Assembly (NCBI GenBank): GCA_015295885.1
Contig: DVEE01000568.1
Coordinates: 1-7,158 of the forward strand
Origin: Leptolyngbyaceae cyanobacterium M65_K2018_010
GTDB lineage: Bacteria > Cyanobacteriota > Cyanobacteriia > Phormidesmidales > Phormidesmidaceae
Direction: 5' to 3'
DNA length: 7,158 bases
The notes below the pieces were generated by a model, which did no database searches, was not told where the DNA came from, and saw only the letters and a list, made by a program, of their open reading frames with translations. Every line of letters begins with the position of its first letter. The first letter of the stretch is position 1. Positions 1-5,784 of this stretch are shown one piece after another. Both the position numbers and the translations under genes were made by a program.

Positions 1-8
1 TTCGCGCT

Positions 9-827
9 TTGATTGCGGCCCGCTGGACCCAATTGACCTGGGGACTCTATAACTGGCTGTCTAGCGCTAAGGCCGTCACCCTAACCCTGGTAGTCTTTAC
101 GGCCGTTGCTATGTTGGCCAGCACCCCCCGCTACCGGCGTTCCATGATGTTGACCGGGGTGTTGCTGCTCGGGGCTTACTGGTTCGTCGTCTCTCCTCTG
201 TTTTCTATCCCCGCAACCCGGTTGCTGACCCACTTTGTTCCCCAAGATACCGGCCAAACCGTCGATGCCATTGTGGTACTGGCTCGCCCTCGGGAAGCCG
301 AGGGGGATCGTTACCATTCGGCCGTTACTTTGTTTGAAGCAGGCCGAGCTGACCAGCTTTTGATTATGGGGCAGAGCGGGGCCCGCAGAGTGTTTGCTGA
401 ATTAGAACAACGCCACCTGGCCACTGATCGGTTGACCAGTGCGGTCTGCGCCAGGACAACTAAACACGAGGCGGAATTGGCGGTAGCCGCCCTAGGTGAC
501 CAGGGGTTCAAACGAATCCTATTGCTTACCGATCAGCCCCACATGTTGAGAGCCTGGTTAACTTTTAAGGGCTTTGGCTTCACGGTCACTCCCTGGATGG
601 AACCCCTTCCCAATTGGGTGGCCCACCACGAGCGATCCTTTCTGGCCATCCGCGAATATTTGGGGTTGATCAGCTACGCCCTGCTAGGTCGCCTGCAGGC
701 CCCTGAGCCTGGGGAATTTAACCAACTGGTGGCCCAGGCCAGAGAAAATTATCCACCCCAGTACTGTTTCATGACCGCTGATCAAATTCGTCAATCCCTT
801 TTAGGTCAGGCCAGGGCCAAGAATTAG
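9..827 (+). CDS. YdcF/ElyC/SanA-family (DUF218) membrane-anchored protein
   Basis: This is a DUF218/YdcF-family protein of 272 residues counted from a TTG at position 9. The frame stays open to the window edge, so the true start may lie further left. Two hydrophobic segments (about residues 22-38 and 45-62) suggest an N-terminal membrane anchor. A soluble DUF218 domain follows from about residue 84: it opens with the strand VDAIVVL, has CARTT near 147-151, and TDQPHMLRAW at 174-183. The last matches the TDPPHMLR-type motif I recall from cyanobacterial YdcF proteins, and the REYLG.ISY segment near the C-terminus also fits that subgroup. The glycine-rich turn usual after VVL is replaced by ARPRE, and the usual ENA after the TT pair is HEA, so this copy is somewhat divergent. 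Relatives act in cell-envelope processes, but the biochemical role is unknown and nothing nearby clarifies it. The next gene follows on the same strand. The family call is firm; start and function are not. Confidence 0.8.
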   Translation: MIAARWTQLTWGLYNWLSSAKAVTLTLVVFTAVAMLASTPRYRRSMMLTGVLLLGAYWFVVSPLFSIPATRLLTHFVPQDTGQTVDAIVVLARPREAEGDRYHSAVTLFEAGRADQLLIMGQSGARRVFAELEQRHLATDRLTSAVCARTTKHEAELAVAALGDQGFKRILLLTDQPHMLRAWLTFKGFGFTVTPWMEPLPNWVAHHERSFLAIREYLGLISYALLGRLQAPEPGEFNQLVAQARENYPPQYCFMTADQIRQSLLGQARAKN

Positions 828-862
828 GCTGACCCGCCAGGTAAGCCTGTTAATCTGAAGGT

Positions 863-867
863 AAGGA
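863..867 (+). promoter_or_regulatory. Shine-Dalgarno AAGGA upstream of glgX, placed for an out-of-frame ATG
   Basis: AAGGA lies 8 nt before ATG 876, which is ideal ribosome spacing. That ATG is not in the glgX frame and opens a 30-codon ORF ending at 968. For the in-frame glgX candidates the distance is 15 nt (TTG 883) or 33 nt (ATG 901). The site may therefore drive the short ORF and feed glgX by coupling, or serve the TTG with long spacing. Confidence 0.4.
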
Positions 868-900
868 TAGTTTTAATGGTGCTTGGCACCGATAGTCACC

Positions 901-3021
901 ATGGCAATGCCGGTCTGGCCCGGTCGTCCTCACCCGCTGGGGGCTACCTGGGATGGTTCAGGGACTAACTTTGCGCTCTTTTCTGAGAATGCTACAGCGG
1001 TGGATCTGTGCCTATTTGATCCGGAAGGAGGCGAAACTCGCATCCCATTGAAAGCGGAAGAGGTGGAAAATTACGTTTGGCATGGCTACGTACCTGGAGT
1101 GGAGCCAGGACAGCGCTATGGCTTCCGCGTTCACGGTCCCTACGAGCCGGCTAAGGGCCATCGCTTTAACCCCCACAAGTTACTGATCGATCCCTATGCC
1201 CGGGCCCTAGAGGGTGATGTTCAGCTTCACCCGGCGATTTTTGGCTACAACATGGCCGAAATTGTCCATGACGACACAGACCTCTCTTTTTCTGAGGTGG
1301 ATAGTGCCCCCTACGTCCCGAAGGGGATCGTTGTTGACCCTAGCTTTGATTGGCAGGACGATCGCCATCCTGAGACTCCCTGGCATCGCACTATCATTTA
1401 CGAAACCCACGTTAAGGGGTTGACGCAGTGCCACCCTGACTTGCCAGAGGCTTTGCGAGGCACCTACGCGGGTCTGGGCCACCCAGTCATGGGGGATTAC
1501 CTGAAAACCCTGGGCATTACCGCTGTGGAACTGCTACCCGTACACCATTTCCATGCTCTGCCGGGACATTTGGCGGGTACGGGATTGCGCAACTACTGGG
1601 GCTATGACTCGCTCAGTTACTTTGCCCCTTACTCGGGCTATAGCGCTTCTGGTCAGGCCGGAGAGCAGGTGAATGAGTTCAAGCAGATGGTTAAGGCCCT
1701 GCATCGGGCTGGGATTGAGGTCATCCTGGATGTGGTTTACAACCACACTGGCGAGGGCAATCATCTGGGGCCAACCCTAACCCTGCGAGGGATTGACAAC
1801 ACCGCCTACTACCGCCTGGGGGAAGAGTCCCCCCGCTATTACATGGACTTTACTGGCTGTGGCAACTCCCTGAACGTGCGTCATCCCCAGGTGCTCAAGC
1901 TGATTATGGATAGCCTGCGCTACTGGGTGCAGGAGATGCATGTGGATGGCTTCCGGTTTGATCTGGCGGCTTTTTTCGACATTATTCATCAGGATCCGGT
2001 GCTATCGACCACCAAGCTGATTGCTGAGCCCTGGGATTTGGGGGCCGGGGGCTACCAGGTCGGTAATTTTCCTCTGCTTTGGTCCGAGTGGAACGGCAAG
2101 TATCGGGATTCCATGCGCGACTTCTGGCGAGATCATGACTGCCGTCTGGGGGAATTTGCCTTTCGCATTACTGGCAGTTCGGATCTTTACCAGATCAATG
2201 GCAAGCGGCCCCACGCCAGCATTAACTTCATCACTTGCCATGATGGCTTTACCCTCAGGGATCTGGTCAGCTACAACGAAAAACACAATGAAGCCAACTT
2301 GGAAGACAATCGGGACGGCGAGAGCTACAACCGTTCCTGGAATTGTGGGGTGGAGGGGGAAACCGATGATCCCGCCATTCTAGCCCTGCGCCAACGGCAA
2401 CAGCGCAACTTTCTCACCACCCTTTTCCTCTCCCAGGGGGTGCCGATGATGCTGGGCGGCGACGAACTAGGCCGTACCCAACAGGGCAACAATAACACCT
2501 ACTGCCAGGACAGCGAGCTCTCCTGGTACGACTGGAACCTCAGTGGGGATGGTCAGCAATTGCTAGACTTCACCCGCCAGTTGATTCAACTCCGGCGAGC
2601 CCATCCCAATCTGTCCCGTCGTCACTGGTTCCAGGGACGAGAGATCCATGGTTCGGGGATCCATGACATTGGCTGGTACAACCCCAGCGGTCACGAAATT
2701 AGTGAAGCTCAATGGCATGACGGCGATGCCAAGGCCATCTGCGTGTTCTTCAATGGCGAGGAGCTAATGAACCCCAGCCCTAAGGGAGAACGGCTGTTGG
2801 ACGATAGCTTTTTGTTGATGTTTAATGCCCAACCCGCGGCCCAGGAGTTTCACATTCCCCACACCGTTAAAATGCGTACCTGGAAGTTAGTGATTGATAC
2901 CCAGAAGGAAGCGGGCTTCGTGGAGGATGCCCATGGATACCTGCCCGATGATTGCATTACCCTGGCTGAATTTTCGGTGGTAGTGCTGCGATCGCCCCAG
3001 AATTGGCAGGGCCGAGGCTAA
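901..3021 (+). CDS. glgX: Glycogen debranching enzyme GlgX (isoamylase type, GH13)
   Basis: GlgX hydrolyses alpha-1,6 branch linkages of glycogen or limit dextrins in the cytoplasm during glycogen mobilisation. Numbered from ATG 901 (706 residues), an N-terminal CBM48-like domain begins with VWPG.PHPLGATWDG, close to the usual N-terminus, which is why I prefer this start. ATG 907 and TTG 883 remain possible. The GH13 barrel follows: region I DVVYNH (277-282), region II DGFRFDLA with nucleophile Asp354, region III IAEPWD with acid/base Glu376, and region IV CHDG with stabiliser Asp448. A C-terminal beta domain completes the protein. Total length is near normal for the family. The oddity is the Asp354-Glu376 spacing of 22 residues, where E. 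coli GlgX and archaeal TreX, as I recall them, have about 35-36: some 14 residues of the loop and helix after strand 4 are missing, in frame. All catalytic residues remain, but activity is uncertain. An ATL gene follows after 3 bp and is probably cotranscribed. Confidence 0.95.
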   Translation: MAMPVWPGRPHPLGATWDGSGTNFALFSENATAVDLCLFDPEGGETRIPLKAEEVENYVWHGYVPGVEPGQRYGFRVHGPYEPAKGHRFNPHKLLIDPYARALEGDVQLHPAIFGYNMAEIVHDDTDLSFSEVDSAPYVPKGIVVDPSFDWQDDRHPETPWHRTIIYETHVKGLTQCHPDLPEALRGTYAGLGHPVMGDYLKTLGITAVELLPVHHFHALPGHLAGTGLRNYWGYDSLSYFAPYSGYSASGQAGEQVNEFKQMVKALHRAGIEVILDVVYNHTGEGNHLGPTLTLRGIDNTAYYRLGEESPRYYMDFTGCGNSLNVRHPQVLKLIMDSLRYWVQEMHVDGFRFDLAAFFDIIHQDPVLSTTKLIAEPWDLGAGGYQVGNFPLLWSEWNGKYRDSMRDFWRDHDCRLGEFAFRITGSSDLYQINGKRPHASINFITCHDGFTLRDLVSYNEKHNEANLEDNRDGESYNRSWNCGVEGETDDPAILALRQRQQRNFLTTLFLSQGVPMMLGGDELGRTQQGNNNTYCQDSELSWYDWNLSGDGQQLLDFTRQLIQLRRAHPNLSRRHWFQGREIHGSGIHDIGWYNPSGHEISEAQWHDGDAKAICVFFNGEELMNPSPKGERLLDDSFLLMFNAQPAAQEFHIPHTVKMRTWKLVIDTQKEAGFVEDAHGYLPDDCITLAEFSVVVLRSPQNWQGRG
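2988..2995. repeat. HIP1 octamer GCGATCGC (in glgX 3' end)
   Basis: Highly Iterated Palindrome 1 is a hallmark of many cyanobacterial genomes and is often a target of a Dam-like or CGATCG-specific methylase. This copy lies inside the glgX coding region. It is one of four full octamers in the window, alongside several partial CGATCG cores. Confidence 0.85.
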
Positions 3022-3024
3022 CCC

Positions 3025-3384
3025 ATGGCCACCTACGATCGCATCTACGCCATCGTGCGGCAAATTCCCCCGGGCCGGGTGGCGACCTACGGCCAGGTCG
3101 CCGAACTGGCGGGCCTCATGGGTAAGCCCCGGTTGGTGGGCTATGCCCTCTACCGGGTGGATATGGACAGCGATGATATTCCCTGGCAGCGGGTCATTAA
3201 CGCTCAGGGGGCGGTCTCCCATTCCCCCTGCCGCCACGGCACTGACTATCTGCAGCGGGCCCTGCTAGAGGCGGAAGGGATTGAATTTGATCCCCGGGGT
3301 CGCATTGACCTGAGTCGCTATCGCTGGCAGCCTGCCATAGCGGTGATCGAACAGGCCGGGTTGGGCCCAGGCAACGAGGGGTAG
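3025..3384 (+). CDS. Alkyltransferase-like (ATL) protein, MGMT-family DNA-lesion sensor
   Basis: This 119-residue protein has the DNA-binding domain of O6-alkylguanine-DNA alkyltransferases without the N-terminal domain. The helix-turn-helix shows PPGRVATYGQVA (15-26), with the nucleotide-flipping Tyr at 22, and PRLVGYAL (35-42), with the Arg finger at 36. Where methyltransferases have the active-site PCHR, this protein has PWQRV (53-57): Trp54 replaces the acceptor Cys. That is the signature of ATL proteins such as yeast Atl1 (Tyr25, Arg39, Trp56) and E. coli YbaZ. Family members bind O6-alkylguanine, flip the base, and hand the lesion to nucleotide excision repair without repairing it themselves. 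That role is inferred here by homology. ATG 3025 lies 3 bp after the glgX stop, with a purine-rich stretch upstream inside the end of glgX, so translation is probably coupled. The functional link to glycogen metabolism is unclear. Confidence 0.9.
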   Translation: MATYDRIYAIVRQIPPGRVATYGQVAELAGLMGKPRLVGYALYRVDMDSDDIPWQRVINAQGAVSHSPCRHGTDYLQRALLEAEGIEFDPRGRIDLSRYRWQPAIAVIEQAGLGPGNEG

Positions 3385-3449
3385 GGATGAGCCTAGTAGG
3401 GGAAGGATGTAGGGCTTGGCCCGTGCGTAGTACCAGAATGAAAGGGAAT

Positions 3450-3459
3450 CCCCTAGGGG
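3450..3459. repeat. Palindrome CCCCTAGGGG in the ATL-gloB gap
   Basis: This is a perfect 10-bp dyad in the 166-bp gap between the ATL gene and gloB, about 90 bp before the gloB start. It could be an operator half-site pair or chance in GC-rich DNA. There is no T-run after it and no loop, so it is not a convincing terminator. I see no clear -35/-10 pair in the gap either, though a gloB promoter should lie in it. Confidence 0.25.
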
Positions 3460-3534
3460 TTAAGGCAATCCAGAGGTGCGAGGGGTAGGCCTATTTCCGC
3501 TTTGAAGTACTAGGAGATGTTCAGTCATAGCAGC

Positions 3535-3541
3535 AAGGGGG
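3535..3541 (+). promoter_or_regulatory. Shine-Dalgarno AAGGGGG for gloB GTG start
   Basis: This purine run lies 9 nt before the GTG at 3551 and supports that non-ATG start. The protein from this GTG begins MEIHRL, which fits the usual glyoxalase II N-terminus. Confidence 0.6.
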
Positions 3542-3550
3542 CAACCGCCG

Positions 3551-4324
3551 GTGGAAATCCATCGACTTAAGGCGTTTCACGACAATTACATCTTTGTCCT
3601 CCATGATCCGACCCACAACAGGGCGGCCGTCGTGGATCCGGGAGATTCTGCACCGGTCATTCAATGTTTAGCAGATTTGGGGGCTACCCTAACTGCTATC
3701 TTCAATACCCATCACCACAGTGACCATGTGGGGGGGAATCAACGCCTACTGGAGCAATTTTCCCAGGCGGTGGTCTATGGTGGAGCTGAGGACCGGGGGC
3801 GGATTCCGGGCCAGCACATCTTCCTCAAGCCGGGGGATACCGTTTCCTTTGGGGATGAGCGGGGGGAAGTGATTTTTGTCCCCGGTCATACCCGAGCCCA
3901 CATTGCCTACTATTTTCCACCAATGGCTGGTTCCGAGTGGGGCGAGCTGTTTTGCGGCGATACCTTATTTGCTGGTGGTTGTGGGCGACTGTTTGAAGGC
4001 ACCCCAGCTGACATGGTGAGTTCTCTGACCAAGCTGAGACAACTGCCTGATCAAACCCGGGTCTGGTGTGCCCACGAATATACCCTGAAGAACCTCCAAT
4101 TTGCAGTTACGGTTGAGGGGGATAATGCTGTCCTGCGACAGCGCTTACAGGACGTGCAGGAAGCTCGACGACAAAACCAACCCACGGTGCCCTCGGTGCT
4201 AGGCTTGGAAAAGTTGACTAACCCCTTCCTCCGGTGGGATCAGCCGACCCTACAGGCGGCGGTCGGTAGCCAAAACCCCGTGCAAACCTTTGCTCGCCTC
4301 CGGGGTCAGAAGGATCGCTTTTAG
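3551..4324 (+). CDS. gloB: Hydroxyacylglutathione hydrolase (glyoxalase II)
   Basis: GloB hydrolyses S-D-lactoylglutathione to D-lactate and glutathione, the second step of cytoplasmic methylglyoxal detoxification. The 257-residue protein is a metallo-beta-lactamase fold enzyme of normal length. The metal ligands are all visible: the THHHSDH motif at 53-59 (His54, His56, Asp58, His59), His113 in VPGHTRAH, bridging Asp137 in CGDTLF, and His175 in CAHEYT. GGCGRLFEG (142-150) is also typical of the family. The C-terminal helical domain is complete, with NPFLRWD and the closing FARLR..KD.F that contribute to glutathione binding. The GTG start is backed by the ribosome binding site and by N-terminal homology. 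The 166-bp upstream gap suggests its own promoter, separate from glgX-ATL. It converges on the ABC ATPase gene, with 28 bp between stop codons. Function is assigned with high certainty. Confidence 0.95.
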   Translation: MEIHRLKAFHDNYIFVLHDPTHNRAAVVDPGDSAPVIQCLADLGATLTAIFNTHHHSDHVGGNQRLLEQFSQAVVYGGAEDRGRIPGQHIFLKPGDTVSFGDERGEVIFVPGHTRAHIAYYFPPMAGSEWGELFCGDTLFAGGCGRLFEGTPADMVSSLTKLRQLPDQTRVWCAHEYTLKNLQFAVTVEGDNAVLRQRLQDVQEARRQNQPTVPSVLGLEKLTNPFLRWDQPTLQAAVGSQNPVQTFARLRGQKDRF

Positions 4325-4363
4325 CTGGGCTCCGGTCCAGAGCCATTGACTTTTAGGCCAGCT
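4323..4363. terminator. Candidate bidirectional terminator between convergent gloB and ABC ATPase genes
   Basis: An outer stem AGCTGG (4323-4328) / CCAGCT (4358-4363) encloses an inner stem GGCTC (4328-4332) / GAGCC (4340-4344) with a 7-nt loop. The two share base 4328, so full formation of both is not possible at that position. The structure covers both stop codons. A short ACTTTTA run (4350-4355) lies after the inner hairpin on the + side. The stems are short, so this is only a plausible shared terminator. Confidence 0.4.
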
Positions 4364-5672
4364 CAGAAGAACTGCCCCCCAGCGATCGTTCTGTGTCCGG
4401 ATCAAACAGATGCACCTTTTCGGGGGCGATCGCCAGCCAGACCTCAGCTCCTATCTGGATGGTCTGATCGGGGGGAATTTTGGCCTTCAGGGTTAGGGAT
4501 GGCGTCTTGACCGTCAGGTAGGTTTCGCTGCCTAGGGCTTCTAGGTGAAGCACCTGGCCCCGAATATTTTTGGGAGCTGGCAGCGATAAACTCAGGTGTT
4601 CGGGGCGAATGCCGAGCCATACCCGATGACCTTCGTAGGGTTGCAGGCGATCGTCCCAGTCGCTGGGGAGGGTGAGGCGAAATTCTGGATGCACTACCAG
4701 ATAGGGAGCCTGGAGTTGAACAGGGATAAAGTTCATCGGCGGTGAGCCAATAAACTCGGCGACAAAGCGATTGGCAGGGTGGTTGTAGAGATCCAAGGGG
4801 GGAGCCAGCTGCTGAATTTGCCCCTGGTGCATGACTGCAATTCGATGGCCCATGGTCATCGCCTCTATCTGGTCGTGGGTGACATAGAGGGTCGTGATGC
4901 CCAACTGGCGCTGAAGGTTGACGATTTGAGCGCGGGTTTCTAGGCGCAGCTTGGCATCCAGGTTAGAGAGGGGTTCATCCATCAAAAACACCTGGGGGTT
5001 GCGGGCCATGGCCCGTCCCAGGGCAACCCGTTGTTTTTGCCCCCCCGAGAGTTGTCGAGGCAACCGGTTAAGGAGACTATCCAACTGCAGCATTTTAGCT
5101 ACGGCCCGCACTCGGTCATCAATCAGGCGCTCGGCCTCAGATACGTAGCGCAGGCCAGGGGGCAATCGCCGGGTAACGGCAACCAGAGGTTTTTCCCACC
5201 AATGGCTGGTGGCCAGTAGACGCCCCAACTCCAAGTTGGCCAAGGTACCGCCGTCGGCCTCAGGCGGTAGGTTAGCGGTCAGATCCGGTAGGGCCTTGTC
5301 TAGGTCAGCCCCCATACGACGGAGGCCAAAGGCCAGGTTGTCGTAAACGCTCAGGTGAGGGTAGAGGGCGTAGCTCTGAAACACCATGGCGATATCCCGT
5401 TGCTTGGGGGGTAGATCATTGACCCTGCGATCGCCCACCCAAATATTCCCGGCGGTAATGGTCTCCAAGCCCGAAATCAGCCGTAGCAGCGTACTTTTGC
5501 CACACCCCGACGGCCCTACCAGGACTATAAATTCTCCATCCGCAACGGTGAGGTTGATGCGCTTCAGCACCGCTCCTTCGTGGTCGCTGTCAGCGGCAGC
5601 CCTAGCCGTCGTCCTGGTCTGGCGAGGCTTAGGAAAGGTTTTATAGAGGTTTTCAATGACAACGTGGGCCAC
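4353..5672 (-). CDS. MalK/UgpC-type sugar ABC transporter ATP-binding protein
   Basis: This is the ATPase subunit that would sit on the cytoplasmic face of a CUT1-type importer for a sugar, glycerol phosphate or osmolyte (GgtA-like in cyanobacteria). Of 439 residues, the nucleotide-binding domain shows Walker A GPSGCGKST (53-61), Q-loop Gln99 in MVFQSYALYPH, signature LSGGQKQR (208-215), Walker B VFLMDE (228-233) and switch His266. A C-terminal TOBE/OB regulatory domain follows, with GSPPMNF (309-315) and IRPEHL (355-360). Two stretches exceed standard MalK: about 20 residues near the N-terminus (about 15-34) and about 60 residues between Q-loop and signature (about 120-181). The GTG start at 5672 is the most upstream possible, because an in-frame TAA precedes it with no other start codon between. 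No clear ribosome binding site is visible. No permease or binding-protein gene is present, so the substrate cannot be named. It lies 112 bp downstream of the topoisomerase gene on the same strand. Confidence 0.92.
   Translation of the reverse strand: MAHVVIENLYKTFPKPRQTRTTARAAADSDHEGAVLKRINLTVADGEFIVLVGPSGCGKSTLLRLISGLETITAGNIWVGDRRVNDLPPKQRDIAMVFQSYALYPHLSVYDNLAFGLRRMGADLDKALPDLTANLPPEADGGTLANLELGRLLATSHWWEKPLVAVTRRLPPGLRYVSEAERLIDDRVRAVAKMLQLDSLLNRLPRQLSGGQKQRVALGRAMARNPQVFLMDEPLSNLDAKLRLETRAQIVNLQRQLGITTLYVTHDQIEAMTMGHRIAVMHQGQIQQLAPPLDLYNHPANRFVAEFIGSPPMNFIPVQLQAPYLVVHPEFRLTLPSDWDDRLQPYEGHRVWLGIRPEHLSLSLPAPKNIRGQVLHLEALGSETYLTVKTPSLTLKAKIPPDQTIQIGAEVWLAIAPEKVHLFDPDTERSLGGSSSELA
4426..4433. 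repeat. HIP1 octamer (in ABC ATPase gene, 3' part)
   Basis: This is a full GCGATCGC inside the coding region. A CGATCG core also occurs just upstream at about 4384. Confidence 0.85.
5427..5434. repeat. HIP1 octamer (in ABC ATPase gene, near Walker A region)
   Basis: This is the third full octamer, located in the N-terminal half of the ATPase coding sequence. Confidence 0.85.
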
Positions 5673-5732
5673 GGCAGACTGGGCAAGCGAGTAGTAACGA
5701 TCTTAGAGCCTACAGGCTAACCTGGTACATCA

Positions 5733-5751
5733 CGGCACGGATGTCCTGCCG
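5733..5751 (-). terminator. Weak hairpin in the topoisomerase-ABC ATPase gap
   Basis: CGGCA (5733-5737) pairs with TGCCG (5747-5751) around a 9-nt loop, downstream of the topoisomerase stop. There is no T-run on the - strand after it. A competing pair, ACATC/GATGT, overlaps it. It could attenuate read-through into the ATPase gene or be chance. The rest of this 112-bp gap holds no promoter I can defend. Confidence 0.2.
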
Positions 5752-5784
5752 GAACTCACCTTGTCAGATCTACCCTACTCCTCC

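Noticed and set aside
2021..2383. 120-codon + strand ORF inside glgX
   Set aside because: It lies in another frame of a strongly conserved GH13 gene, has no recognisable domain, and covers catalytic regions III and IV of GlgX. It is a shadow of the real gene.
2887..3237. 116-codon - strand ORF over the glgX-ATL junction
   Set aside because: It runs antisense across two well-supported genes and has no family resemblance.
3025..3384. Reading the small MGMT-family gene as an active O6-methylguanine methyltransferase
   Set aside because: The acceptor cysteine of PCHR is replaced by Trp (PWQR), so it cannot accept alkyl groups in the usual way. It is an ATL protein.
3412..3422. GGGC-TTG-GCCC hairpin after the ATL gene as a rho-independent terminator
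   Set aside because: The stem is only 4 bp with a 3-nt loop and no T-run follows.
3416..3444. Possible promoter TTGGCC / TGAAAG with 17-bp spacing before gloB
   Set aside because: The -10 match is poor, and in a GC-rich gap such pairs arise easily by chance.
3517..3570. Short ORF starting at ATG 3517, just before gloB
   Set aside because: It has about 17 codons, overlaps the gloB start in another frame, and the nearby GGAG is too close to the ATG to act as a ribosome binding site.
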